A stretch of 64,000 bases of DNA from Fibrobacterota bacterium (GCA_023436205.1 JAEZKC010000055.1:34892-98891); one strand, 5' to 3'. Positions 34,201 through 42,373 are shown, numbered from the stretch's first letter. Numbers and translations are program-made. The notes: generated by a model from the letters alone, not told the origin.

Positions 34201-35694
34201 CAGAGTTATCGCCGGATTCAGAAGACCCTGCCTCCGGAGGATACCTCCTTTGTCCCCTGTCGGGTGGTGGACGGAAAAGAAGCAGTGGTTATCGATTCAA
34301 AAGGCAACAGCTACTCTCTTACTGATCCCAGAGTGGAGCTTTTGCTTCCCTCTATGGGACGTTACGGTACCGAAGCCACAGCTGCGGTGCTCAGAAGTAT
34401 CGGTATCGATGCCCGGGCATTGCCTGTGGCTGATAAGGAAGTGTTGAATCTTGGTCGCAAAAACACCAGCTGTAAAGAGTGTGTTCCCTACATCGTGACA
34501 ACCGGATCTTTTCTCACCTACCTTAAGCAGCGTAAAGACCCCAATAAGATCAGTCTCTTCTTTATGGCTACCGGTGGAGGTCCCTGCAGATTGGGCCAGT
34601 ACGGAACCGCAGTAACTCAGCTTATTGAAAAACAGAAAATCCCCAACGCAGCCATGTTCATGATGACTGATGAAAACGGTTATGCCGGGCTGGGCGCTCG
34701 TAATCTGCTCAAGGCCTGGCAGGGTATCGTCGTTTCAGATGTCTTCGGGGATATTAGGAGCATGGTTTCCGTAGCCGCAAAGGATCGCGATGAGGCGCTG
34801 GAGATTGTGGAAGACTGCTGGCAGCAGCTCATAAGGTACTTTGAAGGCAAGCTCTCAACACGCTTTTCCACACTGCTTACCATAGTGGCAAAACGTCTCT
34901 CCGAGATTCCTCTCAAGGTAAAACCCTCGGAGGTGCCGGTGATCTCCCTTATCGGGGAAATATTTGTGAGAAGGGATGAGTTCTGTCGCAAAAATATCGT
35001 CGATTACCTCGAAAAGAACGGATTCATGGTGAAAGTGGCACCGGTGCATGAGTACCTCTGCTACAGTAACTATGTGCTTAACGCCAAGCTCGGCGAAAGA
35101 GAATTCGAATTCAAGGACATGTTTAAAATTCGCCTCACCTCCCAGATTCAGGAATGGTGGGAGCGCAGAATAAAATCGATTCTGTCGGAAAGTGGAGTTT
35201 ATCACTTTGAAATGGTGGAAATCGAAAAGACTATAGAATCGGCATTGCATCTTATGAACATCCATTTCAGAGGTGAGGCCATTCTTACCGTTGGTCTGGC
35301 GCTCAGGGAAATTCTTAACGATTCCTGTGGTATCATCTCTATCGGACCGTTTGGCTGTATGCCCTCCAGGGTTGCCGAATCAGTCCTGAAGAAGGAGATG
35401 AATGTGATTGGCAAGTCCAGAATTCCAGGCTGGAAGGAAAAGGCTCATGATTACGCCGATATTGGTGAATTCCCCTTCCTGGCGATAGAAACCGATGGCA
35501 GCCCGTTCCCTCAGCTTATCGAGGCTAACATGGAGGCGTTCGTACTGCAGGCTCGTCGTCTCGATGAGTTCCATCGTCAGTATAAGAAAAACAACAAATC
35601 AAATCAGGGTTTTTCTATGAAGGGATTTTCTTCAAAGATCTATGATCTGGTAAGTGCCAATTCTTTCGGTCTTTTATCAAAAAGAAGAGCATAA
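31294..35694 (+). CDS. Fused 2-hydroxyacyl-CoA dehydratase activase-related protein
   Basis: A 1466-aa cytoplasmic protein made of two tandem BcrAD/BadFG/HgdC-type ATPase domains (about 1-260 and 302-560), a DUF2229 domain (about 660-880) and a C-terminal domain resembling the HgdB/double-cubane type Fe-S proteins. Each ATPase domain keeps the two Cys that hold the shared [4Fe-4S] cluster in HgdC dimers: Cys125 (KCASGTG) and Cys163 (RCSVFC), then Cys428 (ACSAGTG) and Cys468 (QCSAFI). DVGSTTTKAVLL is the second phosphate-binding loop. HgdC-type activases inject low-potential electrons into dehydratases using ATP. No separate dehydratase subunits are adjacent. The substrate is unknown. Single-gene unit with a strong terminator. 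Confidence 0.9.
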   Translation: MKTLGVCFGATTIQYVKLNADGNSVAVEHTGRVAHEGDPKKVILALLNEGVCSDVDRIAVTGRAFRSSIDLSNISEPEAVECALRAEYEGKEFPELVISSGGETQLVYVINSKGGISSVHSGNKCASGTGEFFLQQIRRMGMTLEEAVELANKGTPHKIAGRCSVFCKSDCTHALNKGEPRENIAAGLCLMMADKISELVKDMDCDRAVLIGGGSLNTAMVKILQERFNNLDVLSSAAVFEAYGAALWATEHECVPLPSDHASVIHDAPSSFGRHAPLKDALGLVSFKSMKKGEADDGDECIMGLDVGSTTTKAVLLRTNDRAVVASIYLRTNGDPIQASRNCYKEIKKQIGDKKLSITGLGVTGSGRQIAALHALTDNVINEIIAHATAAAYFDKDVDTIFEIGGQDAKYTYLTGGVPSDYAMNEACSAGTGSFLEESARESLNVLTEEIGDRALMGKCPPNFTDQCSAFISSDIKMAGQEGIGKDDILAGLVYSVCLNYLNRVKGSRPIGKKIFMQGGVCYNKAVPVAMASLMQHEIIVPPEPGLMGAFGVALETANRIDLKISETAEFNLDELIEREAKREGSFVCAGGKEKCDRKCEISRIRVNDKLYPFGGVCNKYYNMRLNKEVDVEELDLVAVRNHLLFNEFGIKDEQPPVEQDKPTRTVGIMRTFLSHTFYPLYSNYFHEMGFKVVLSDKIEPEGIARIEAAFCLPAELTHGSFLNLLNQKPDYIFLPQVSQIPVPNVPTYSKVCVFVQGEPYYLKTTFRREIEQSQTVVLSPVLRMDGRFERAENALIEMAIAMGVDEKKAKDSFRKACSKQRAFERELQNRGRQALEHLDKNPDTFGLVVFGRPYNSFASDANMGIPHKAASRGFLVIPYDMLPAAEYEVNKKMYWGMGQKIMKAAQFVKERDNLFGIYITNFSCGPDSFVLGYFRNLMKSKPSLTLELDQHTADAGIDTRIEAAVDIMQSYRRIQKTLPPEDTSFVPCRVVDGKEAVVIDSKGNSYSLTDPRVELLLPSMGRYGTEATAAVLRSIGIDARALPVADKEVLNLGRKNTSCKECVPYIVTTGSFLTYLKQRKDPNKISLFFMATGGGPCRLGQYGTAVTQLIEKQKIPNAAMFMMTDENGYAGLGARNLLKAWQGIVVSDVFGDIRSMVSVAAKDRDEALEIVEDCWQQLIRYFEGKLSTRFSTLLTIVAKRLSEIPLKVKPSEVPVISLIGEIFVRRDEFCRKNIVDYLEKNGFMVKVAPVHEYLCYSNYVLNAKLGEREFEFKDMFKIRLTSQIQEWWERRIKSILSESGVYHFEMVEIEKTIESALHLMNIHFRGEAILTVGLALREILNDSCGIISIGPFGCMPSRVAESVLKKEMNVIGKSRIPGWKEKAHDYADIGEFPFLAIETDGSPFPQLIEANMEAFVLQARRLDEFHRQYKKNNKSNQGFSMKGFSSKIYDLVSANSFGLLSKRRA

Positions 35695-35711
35695 CACCTC
35701 TTTTAAAATTC

Positions 35712-35749
35712 AGCGGGGGAAGGGCTTCTCGGAAGCTCTTCCCCTTGCT
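35712..35749 (+). terminator. Intrinsic terminator of the activase gene
   Basis: Long stem of roughly 16 pairs, AGCGGGGGAAGGGCTTC pairing with GAAGCTCTTCCCCTTGCT (mismatches/bulges minor), 3-nt loop TCG, followed by GTTTTCT. It starts 18 bp after the stop codon. Confidence 0.85.
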
Positions 35750-35867
35750 GTTTTCTACGCAGTTCTCCTTTCATTTGCCCGCTTACACCCAGAAATAAAG
35801 TGGTCTGATCTTTGATGCATTTCTATAGGGGCAAAATTTGTTGTTGCAGAGATCAAAGGAGAGGCAT

Positions 35868-36254
35868 GTGTCCTATTATTTTGCGAAAACAGTTGAAGAA
35901 AACTTCGAAAATTCAGAAATAAAGGTTAAAGAGCTCCTTAAGCAGCAGGGGTTTGGTGTTCTTACCGAAATAGATGTGCAGGCCACTTTAAAAATGAAAC
36001 TTAATGCTGATTTTCGTAAATACAATATATTGGGTGCCTGTAATCCCCCTTTTGCGTACAAGGCGCTCCTTTCGGAAGGGAAAATAGGATTGATGCTTCC
36101 CTGTAACGTGGTCATACAGGAAACCGGTAATGGTTTTACTGAGGTGGCTGTAATTGATCCTCTGGCCAGCATGTCTGCCGTTCAGAATGAAAGCTTGAGT
36201 GATGTGGCTGTACAGATTCAGCACAAGCTCAAGGCTGTCATCGATATGCTCTGA
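35868..36254 (+). CDS. DUF302 domain protein
   Basis: The start is taken as GTG 35868 (VSYYFAKTVEENFENSEIK) because AAAGGAGAG lies at 35856-35863. The 128-aa product shows the DUF302 pattern: a helix with the VKELLKQQGFGVLTEIDV block, ILGACNPPFAYKALLSEGKIGLMLPCNVVI and EVAVIDPLASM. The conserved NPP-x-A-x-x-A and LPCNVV elements are present. The domain's molecular function is unsettled; it is common in anaerobes and heavy-metal or redox contexts. It precedes an unrecognised gene in the same direction by about 60 bp. Confidence 0.88.
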   Translation: MSYYFAKTVEENFENSEIKVKELLKQQGFGVLTEIDVQATLKMKLNADFRKYNILGACNPPFAYKALLSEGKIGLMLPCNVVIQETGNGFTEVAVIDPLASMSAVQNESLSDVAVQIQHKLKAVIDML

Positions 36255-36316
36255 ACAGCTTTTTATAGCTAATCCAGAACCCTTATTGAAAAATGCTGCA
36301 CTACGGGAGGGAAGGT

Positions 36317-37726
36317 ATGCAGGCCAAACTCAGGAATGCCAATTACCTGTCTCATGAAGAGTTCTACTCTTTCAGCCTCAGTCTATTGAATATTACAACA
36401 TTTAATACAGGTACCGAAAAACAGATAGAGGACTTTCGGTCTTTGTTTATGAAGTACTATGATCTTCTTAAAGCTTGTTCAAGCAATGCAATCTGGCCTA
36501 TTCTCGATGAATATGAGAAAAGAAGGTATGTTTTATGGGAGCATATCAGCGAAACTATCGGGGATAATCTTGATATCAGTTTCAGTAGCGAGGATCTGGC
36601 GTTGCTCGAGCAGTTCGATGTCGACCCGCTAGAAGCACTGATGAAAATCCCCACCTTCAAAGCATCATGGGATCTTGTTGAATCTGATGGCAGTTACCAT
36701 GTGGCTTTCGACAGGCGTACAGAAGGGTATTACTGGTTGCCTGATGAAATGGAGGTGCTTATAAGCAATTTCCTTGATGAAAAGAATCAGTCTGTATGTG
36801 AAACAGCCGGAATTATCTCTTTTGTCGATGAAATGAGAGAAGTCGAGAAGTACATAGAAATGCTCTCGTTCCGATTGGAAAACAATGACATTCTCAATGA
36901 ACTGCGCCTTACCCGTTTTTTCATGATGCATAGAATTGAACATTCGGGGATTGCGAGCCGGTTTAGTGCCAAAAGACCGCGCGATTTCAAATTTGTTAAT
37001 GCGAGAGTGCTTCTTGCCGATCAACTCAGAGAAAAATTCGAAATAGACAGAATGCAGACATTCTCTTATGATCAGTTGATGCTTTCCGAATACCCGCGCT
37101 TCGCAAAGTTGTGGCAAGAAAAGCTCAATGAATTATCCTTGTATCCATCGTTCGAGAAATCACTAAAGAGGAGACTTGCAGAATTTATCAGAATCATGAA
37201 TAAATTCCGCAATCATGAATTGTGGGAACAGTTTGAGGCTGCTGAAAACGAGTTTTGTCGGGAATGCTATTTACTGCTGGACAAGGTGAGCAGTTTTTGC
37301 TTCAGTATCGATATGGGTGATACTGAGTGTACCGAATTACTTGGTGAATCCGATCAGGCCTTGGCGGTCTCGGAGCTTTTACAGTTTCTCGACAAGAAGG
37401 CTGAAAAACTGTTTTATCGCTGGTCTCCTGATTGCCCTATCGATTATTCCCTGTTTCAATCTGTTGTGCAAAAATGGAATAATGTGGAATGTTCGGCAAA
37501 TCTTCTCACCATAGATGCTCTTGATCTGTTTGGCAGTGTCCAGATTCTTAATTGTAAGGTGAATATGATTGCCACTCAGATTGAACATCTGGATAGCCGT
37601 GCAGATTTGGCTGCTCTCCGGCATAAACGATTCCGTTTATCAGAAATGATGGGCGCGCTGCAGTTTATTGCCGATCACGGTACCCACGATATGAAAATTA
37701 AAAGAACTGGTTCCAAAGCTAAATGA
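36317..37726 (+). CDS. Unrecognised helical protein
   Basis: A protein of 469 aa from ATG 36317, which is preceded by GGGAGGGAAGG at a good distance (another in-frame ATG at 36293 lacks one). No signal peptide, membrane segment or known motif is seen. The sequence is rich in charged and aromatic residues and looks mostly alpha-helical, with stretches such as FVDEMREVEKYIEMLSFRLE and LKRRLAEFIRIMNKFRNHELW. There are scattered Cys residues but no paired motif. It follows the DUF302 gene and converges with the metallo-beta-lactamase-fold gene. No function can be given. Confidence 0.75.
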   Translation: MQAKLRNANYLSHEEFYSFSLSLLNITTFNTGTEKQIEDFRSLFMKYYDLLKACSSNAIWPILDEYEKRRYVLWEHISETIGDNLDISFSSEDLALLEQFDVDPLEALMKIPTFKASWDLVESDGSYHVAFDRRTEGYYWLPDEMEVLISNFLDEKNQSVCETAGIISFVDEMREVEKYIEMLSFRLENNDILNELRLTRFFMMHRIEHSGIASRFSAKRPRDFKFVNARVLLADQLREKFEIDRMQTFSYDQLMLSEYPRFAKLWQEKLNELSLYPSFEKSLKRRLAEFIRIMNKFRNHELWEQFEAAENEFCRECYLLLDKVSSFCFSIDMGDTECTELLGESDQALAVSELLQFLDKKAEKLFYRWSPDCPIDYSLFQSVVQKWNNVECSANLLTIDALDLFGSVQILNCKVNMIATQIEHLDSRADLAALRHKRFRLSEMMGALQFIADHGTHDMKIKRTGSKAK

Positions 37727-38446
37727 TTAGTTAAACTGCAGTTCCTTATAATCACAACTCCCGTAGTGTGCGGTAAATACCTTATTTAATGAAGGGATGT
37801 TTTTCAATTTCAGTATAGATCTTTTCTGCAGTTCGCCATCCATGTTGAATCTGGCATTGAAAAGTTCAGCTCTATTGCCATCAAGTTTAATGCAATCACC
37901 GGTAAAGAGATACCTGTCATTTACAACGTAGCATATGCTTCCCGGCGTGTGGCCCGGTGTGGAAACCCCTTTAACAATGCAATTGCCCAGCGTGATAGGC
38001 TCTTCTGATAACAATGTGTAAGGAACAGAAAGCTTGTTGCGCATTCCGGGACCGCGCGCGACGTTTCCGTTTACCATCTGCTCTTCTTGTTTTGACAGGT
38101 ATACTATTGCATCATCGAAAATGGAGAGCCCGGCTGTATGGTCGAAATCAGAATGGGTTAGAAAAACAGCCTTGACTTGAGCTGGACTGATTCCCAGCTT
38201 TTCCATTTCTGACAAAGCCTTTTTATTGCTGGTTCCGGCATCAATGGCAAAGTATTCTTCATCACTGCAGGCCACCAAATATAAATTCACGAAATCAGTT
38301 TTGATTGCATAGAGGTCATCGGTAATCTTTCCCGACGGCAAAGGGCGCATTGCATTGAGTTCTGCTCTATACTGAAAAAGGAAGAAACCTGCTGCGGCTA
38401 TAAACAGAACCAATACTGCAGAAACAACTATCAGTACTTTCTTCAT
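37727..38446 (-). CDS. Metallo-beta-lactamase fold hydrolase, membrane anchored
   Basis: A 239-aa protein with an N-terminal membrane anchor or signal (MKKVLIVVSAVLVLFIAAAGFFL in outline). The metal motif reads THSDFDHT at 97-104, i.e. His98, Asp100, Asp102, His103, with Asp in place of the second His of HxHxDH; downstream metal-ligand blocks are STPGHTPGS and FTGDCI, and the last His is in FTAHYGS. This His-to-Asp variant recurs in a subgroup of the superfamily. Candidates include thioesters, cyclic nucleotides or lactones; no substrate can be chosen. It is divergent from the ECF sigma gene. Confidence 0.85.
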   Translation of the reverse strand: MKKVLIVVSAVLVLFIAAAGFFLFQYRAELNAMRPLPSGKITDDLYAIKTDFVNLYLVACSDEEYFAIDAGTSNKKALSEMEKLGISPAQVKAVFLTHSDFDHTAGLSIFDDAIVYLSKQEEQMVNGNVARGPGMRNKLSVPYTLLSEEPITLGNCIVKGVSTPGHTPGSICYVVNDRYLFTGDCIKLDGNRAELFNARFNMDGELQKRSILKLKNIPSLNKVFTAHYGSCDYKELQFN

Positions 38447-38602
38447 AAGTATCTCCTGAATGTGTGAATGACTCAGATAATATAGTTTTCCTGAGACGGG
38501 GATAGGTTTTTTACAGTTGAATTACATTTTTCTTTTATATTTCAGCCCTGGAATATCTCCTACACTGACCTGAAATCAGAGTAGAATCATTCATTTTAAA
38601 AA

Positions 38603-38617
38603 AAAAGTGACACTTTT
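38603..38617. promoter_or_regulatory. Short palindrome upstream of the ECF sigma gene
   Basis: AAAAGTG-A-CACTTTT, a perfect 7-bp inverted repeat around one base, 28 bp upstream of the sigma factor start and in the region expected to hold its promoter. Possible operator; its length allows chance occurrence in an A/T-rich stretch. Confidence 0.35.
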
Positions 38618-38644
38618 CCTCTCCTGTGGTGTTTAAAGGTTACA

Positions 38645-39151
38645 ATGGGACTAGAATACCGGGAAATAACTGAAATCTACGAGAAGTATGGAAGCATGGT
38701 GTTGAGGCGATGTCACCAGTTGCTGAAGGATTCTGCCATGGCCGAGGATGCTGCTCAGGAGGTGTTTGTGAAGTTCTTCAAAGGCAGAGAGCGGCTTACC
38801 GTGGAATATCCTTCAAGTCTGTTGTATCGAATTGCCACCAATACATGTCTCAACATGATCAGGGATTCCCGGCGTGATTGTCTCTATGTGGACGAGTGGC
38901 TTTATCTGGTTGCCTCTTGGGAAGATCCCACTTCCCGCATAGAGGCGCGCAGCATGCTCAAGCGGATTTTTGGACAGCACGAGGAATCCACCCGAACCAT
39001 GGCGGTGCTTCATTTCCTTGATGGTATGACTCTGGAGGAAGTGGCAAAGGAGGTCGGACTGTCGATATCTGGGGTAAGAAAGCGTCTTGCCAAGTTGCGC
39101 GAAAGTCTGGTAAAGCTCAACGAAAGTCTGGGAGAAGGGAAGGTTGCATGA
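38645..39151 (+). CDS. ECF-family RNA polymerase sigma factor
   Basis: A 168-aa two-domain sigma factor. Region 2 spans about residues 10-80 (LRRCHQLLKDSAMAEDAAQEVFVKFF, LYRIATNTCLNMIRDSRR) and region 4 about 110-160 (AVLHFLDGMTLEEVAKEVGLSISGVRKRLAKLRESL, a helix-turn-helix). It would direct RNA polymerase to a small regulon, probably including its own operon. Its stop overlaps the next gene by ATGA, which in turn overlaps the caspase-like gene, so the three proteins are made as a unit. Confidence 0.94.
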   Translation: MGLEYREITEIYEKYGSMVLRRCHQLLKDSAMAEDAAQEVFVKFFKGRERLTVEYPSSLLYRIATNTCLNMIRDSRRDCLYVDEWLYLVASWEDPTSRIEARSMLKRIFGQHEESTRTMAVLHFLDGMTLEEVAKEVGLSISGVRKRLAKLRESLVKLNESLGEGKVA

Positions 39152-39930
39152 ACGATAATTATGAAAAGGTTCCGATTCCGGATTGGAAGCTGGAAAGATA
39201 TGTGCTGGGTGAACTGCCCACTGAAGAGATCCAGTTCATTAAGCAGAAAATTGAACTGGATGCAGATTTACGCTTCCGGTTCAGTGAGCTTATCAAGTTG
39301 CATTCAGAGCTCGATTCGGCTCATCCTTCGGGACTTATGGTAAAGGCAATACGCGAGAAGCTTGGGCAGAAGAAAACCGCTTCACGCACTTGGAATGTAA
39401 ACATCCGTTTGTTGGTTCCTGTTATGGGTGTTCTGGCATTACTTTTAATTCTGCCGACGGGTATCAGAAATCAGCGCAATATTTCAGGTTTCGGAAGTTC
39501 GATTACAGATGAAACACGGCTCAAGGGGATTGGGCCCCAGCTTTTCCTCTATCGCAAGTCGGGTAAAAACTCCCAGAGCCTTGTTTCTGGCGAACTTGTC
39601 AAGGCTGGTGATCTGGTGCAGGTGCTCTATAACGCTGCAGGGAGGCAGTATGGAGCTATAGTATCGGTGGACAGCAGGAATCAGGTGTCCTATCATCTGT
39701 CAGGAACAGGAAATACCGCAGTTCTGCTAAAACAGGATGCCCCAGTTTCACTGGAGCATTCTTTTGAACTGGACGCTACACCGGGACAGGAAATTTTCTA
39801 CTTTATCACATCACACAAGCCCTTTGACATCGATTCTGTATTAGTTTTGTTAAAGGACATCGATAGTTCCCAAAACACCGAATCACTTCAGGTGACAAGC
39901 TTCACTCTTAATAAGGAAAGTGTCAAATGA
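39148..39930 (+). CDS. Membrane protein, likely anti-sigma factor, with DUF4384-like domain
   Basis: A 260-aa protein whose first 75 residues (WKLERYVLGELPTEEIQFIKQKIELDADLRFRF) look like the cytoplasmic sigma-binding region of anti-sigma factors: short helices around a GELP turn. There is no HxxxCxxC zinc motif. One membrane helix lies at about 91-110 (IRLLVPVMGVLALLLILP). The periplasmic part resembles DUF4384, a domain often found beside caspase-like proteins. Inferred role: tether the ECF sigma factor at the membrane and sense an envelope signal, perhaps through the protease encoded next. Overlaps both neighbours by ATGA. Confidence 0.75.
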   Translation: MNDNYEKVPIPDWKLERYVLGELPTEEIQFIKQKIELDADLRFRFSELIKLHSELDSAHPSGLMVKAIREKLGQKKTASRTWNVNIRLLVPVMGVLALLLILPTGIRNQRNISGFGSSITDETRLKGIGPQLFLYRKSGKNSQSLVSGELVKAGDLVQVLYNAAGRQYGAIVSVDSRNQVSYHLSGTGNTAVLLKQDAPVSLEHSFELDATPGQEIFYFITSHKPFDIDSVLVLLKDIDSSQNTESLQVTSFTLNKESVK

Positions 39931-42326
39931 AAAATACAATCTTCACTCTTTTTGCCGCCGTTTGCATTCTCTTTACTACCATTTCTGCATCCACTGATCA
40001 GGGATTAAGGCGTTTTGCTCTGGCTATCGGTTCAGATTACGGTGGTAAAGGACGGGATACGCTTCTGTATGCGGCCTCAGATGCCAATAACTTTCGTAAA
40101 GTGCTGGTGGAGATGGGTGGTGTGAACGCATCCGATTTCCTCATGCTTTCAAATCCTGACCCCCGGAGGCTTGAAGCTGCACTTGTGGAGCTGAAGCGAA
40201 AGGTTAAAAACGCCCGATCAACCGGCGGCCGTACGGAAGTTGTCCTTTATTACAGCGGACATGCTGATAATCAGGGATTACTTTTAGGTGACAGTCGTTA
40301 TGAGTACTCAAAATTTCGTCAGCAGATAGATTCTATATCTGCTGATGTGAGGATTGCAATTCTTGATGCATGCGCCAGTGGTGCCATCACTCGTCTCAAG
40401 GGTGGAAAGACCAGGCCTGCTTTCACTGTAGATGTTTCTTCCGATATGAGGGGGTATGCCTTTCTTACCTCAAGTTCCGCCGAGGAGGCCTCTCAGGAAT
40501 CTGATCGCATCGGCAGTTCCTTTTTTACCCATTCTCTTGTGTCAGGACTCCGCGGAGCGGCCGATGTGTCCGGAGATGGCAAGGTCACTCTCGGAGAGGC
40601 TTACCAGTTTGCTTTTCATGAAACGCTTGCCCGCACTGAACGCACCAAGGGTGGGCCTCAGCACCCGGCTTATGATATGAAGCTTTCGGGAACCGGTGAT
40701 GTGGTCATGACTGATATGAGGGAAACAACTGCTGCAATCGTTTTGGATTCTCAGCTTGAAGGGCGTCTTTTTGTGCGCAATACGGAGGGGCAGCTGGTTG
40801 CAGAATTGTATAAACCCGCAGGGCGCCCCATGGAGCTTGGATTGACACCCGGGGAGTATTCCATTCTTCTTGAGAAACCTGCGACTAGTGCTTTAGCTTC
40901 TGTTAATCTCACAGAAGGCAATCGGGAAAACCTCGGTGATGCAAAATTCCGTAAGGTGGCCCGTGAAAAAACGGTTTCAAGAGGTGATGCTGCCAGCACA
41001 GACGACACTTCTTCAGCAAGTGGATTAAGGTTGGATTTAAACGATCAGATCGATGTGCCAACCGGTCTTCCTGAAGATTTCACGGTATCTCTGGGCTTTT
41101 TTCTTAATCGCCAGTCAAAGCCCTTTCACGGACTCCAGCTTGCTATTTTTCTTCCATATGCCACCGATTTTATTAAAGGCGGTCAGATTTCCGCAATGGG
41201 TAACTATGCCGGTAAACACCTTCAGGGTTTCCAGGCTGCGGCGATAGGAAATATGCTCCTTGGTTCGGTGGAAGGTGTTCAGGCTGCCGGAACGTTCAAT
41301 ATCGCCGGGGGGAAAGTGTCCGGCGGTCAGGGTGCGGGAACGTTCAACTTCTGTAAAAGTGTCGATGGTGGCCAGGGTGCCGGTGTCATGAACATGGTTG
41401 CAGAGGATTTCGATGGGGGCCAGGGTGCAGGTGTAGTAAACTTTGTGGGTGGCACCTTCAAGGGAATCCAGGCCGCAGGTGTTTTGAATACTGTTGGTGG
41501 CAGTTTCTCCGGTGGTCAGGGTGCTGGTGTTTTGAACGTAGTCGGAGACTCACTCAGAGGCGGTCAGGGTGCCGGTGTGGCAAATGTGGTGGTTGGAAAG
41601 CTTTCCGGCGGTCAGGGTGCCGGTGTGCTGAATTATTCACATGGATTTAATGGGGCCCAGTTTGCCGGGGTAAGTAACCTTTCCATAGGTGATTCCCGGG
41701 GAACACAAATGGCTGGTGTGTTTAATTTGACAAGGAATATCACTGGCCTGCAGGCTGCAGGTGTGGTCAATGTGGCTCGTGATGTGAAGGGCTGCCAAAT
41801 TGGTCTTGTAAATATTTCCAGAGATATCCAGGGGGGAATCCCGATCGGGCTCATTAACTATAGTCACACCGGACTTCACAGCATTAACTTCTGGGCCGAT
41901 GAATCTGGTTACCTGCACACCACTTTGATGTCTGGAAGCAGGAATTTCTATACCTCTTTCTCCATCGGGGCGCGCCCTCAGTATTCACCATTAACAGAGG
42001 CACTTGGAGTGGGAGCCGGTATTCAGATCCCGATCAACTCCTGGTTTGCAGCTGCCGATGTCAATGCGTACACTTTTCTTACCAACTGGGAATGGCCTGA
42101 TGCTCATGATGATGTGGCTGGTTCCCCCGAACTTTACAGATTAAGATTGCTTGCCGGCAGGGAAGTACTTCCTTACGTTTCACTCTTCGGAGGAGTGTCT
42201 GCAAATTACCTTTGGAATCATAGCGGACGTAAATCTGCTTTTCCCTGGGGAGATTATCAGAGAGAGGTTGATGAGGATCACTATGTTTGGCCGGGATTTT
42301 TTGCCGGTTTGAGAATCGGTCAGTAA
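39927..42326 (+). CDS. Secreted caspase-family (C14) protease with Gly-rich repeat domain
   Basis: A 799-aa protein with a signal peptide (about 1-21). Residues 28-250 form a caspase-like domain: FALAIGSDYGG, catalytic His112 in YYSGHADNQG and catalytic Cys149 in ILDACASGAITR, both present. After a short linker with a PEGA-like segment, residues about 410-650 hold some twelve repeats of about 20 residues with the core G-x-Q-x-A-G-V-x-N (GGQGAGVLNVVGDSLRGGQG type), likely a stacked beta structure. The final ~150 residues are aromatic-rich and may form outer-membrane strands. Last gene of the ECF sigma/anti-sigma operon. Substrate unknown; a role in regulated proteolysis or cell death is possible only as inference. 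Confidence 0.88.
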   Translation: MKNTIFTLFAAVCILFTTISASTDQGLRRFALAIGSDYGGKGRDTLLYAASDANNFRKVLVEMGGVNASDFLMLSNPDPRRLEAALVELKRKVKNARSTGGRTEVVLYYSGHADNQGLLLGDSRYEYSKFRQQIDSISADVRIAILDACASGAITRLKGGKTRPAFTVDVSSDMRGYAFLTSSSAEEASQESDRIGSSFFTHSLVSGLRGAADVSGDGKVTLGEAYQFAFHETLARTERTKGGPQHPAYDMKLSGTGDVVMTDMRETTAAIVLDSQLEGRLFVRNTEGQLVAELYKPAGRPMELGLTPGEYSILLEKPATSALASVNLTEGNRENLGDAKFRKVAREKTVSRGDAASTDDTSSASGLRLDLNDQIDVPTGLPEDFTVSLGFFLNRQSKPFHGLQLAIFLPYATDFIKGGQISAMGNYAGKHLQGFQAAAIGNMLLGSVEGVQAAGTFNIAGGKVSGGQGAGTFNFCKSVDGGQGAGVMNMVAEDFDGGQGAGVVNFVGGTFKGIQAAGVLNTVGGSFSGGQGAGVLNVVGDSLRGGQGAGVANVVVGKLSGGQGAGVLNYSHGFNGAQFAGVSNLSIGDSRGTQMAGVFNLTRNITGLQAAGVVNVARDVKGCQIGLVNISRDIQGGIPIGLINYSHTGLHSINFWADESGYLHTTLMSGSRNFYTSFSIGARPQYSPLTEALGVGAGIQIPINSWFAAADVNAYTFLTNWEWPDAHDDVAGSPELYRLRLLAGREVLPYVSLFGGVSANYLWNHSGRKSAFPWGDYQREVDEDHYVWPGFFAGLRIGQ
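41180..41880 (+). repeat. Coding tandem repeat region of the caspase gene
   Basis: Degenerate 60-66 bp repeats with the recurring blocks GGTCAGGGTGC and GGTGT, encoding the G-x-Q-x-A-G-V-x-N units. Copies are diverged at DNA level in the last third and most alike at about 41310-41630. Confidence 0.8.
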
Positions 42327-42336
42327 GTTATTTTCA

Positions 42337-42373
42337 ATCCGAATCAGTGCGGTTGCGACTGCCTGATTCGGAT
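42337..42373. other. Strong hairpin after the caspase gene
   Basis: 11-bp perfect inverted repeat ATCCGAATCAG (42337-42347) / CTGATTCGGAT (42363-42373) with a GC-rich loop that can pair further. No U-run follows on either strand. Position 10 bp after the stop codon suggests a transcript end or 3' stabiliser. Confidence 0.55.

Noticed and set aside
37727..38446. Inactive metallo-beta-lactamase because of the HSDFDH motif
   Set aside because: His-to-Asp at this position recurs in a subgroup of the superfamily and the remaining ligands are present; inactivity cannot be claimed.
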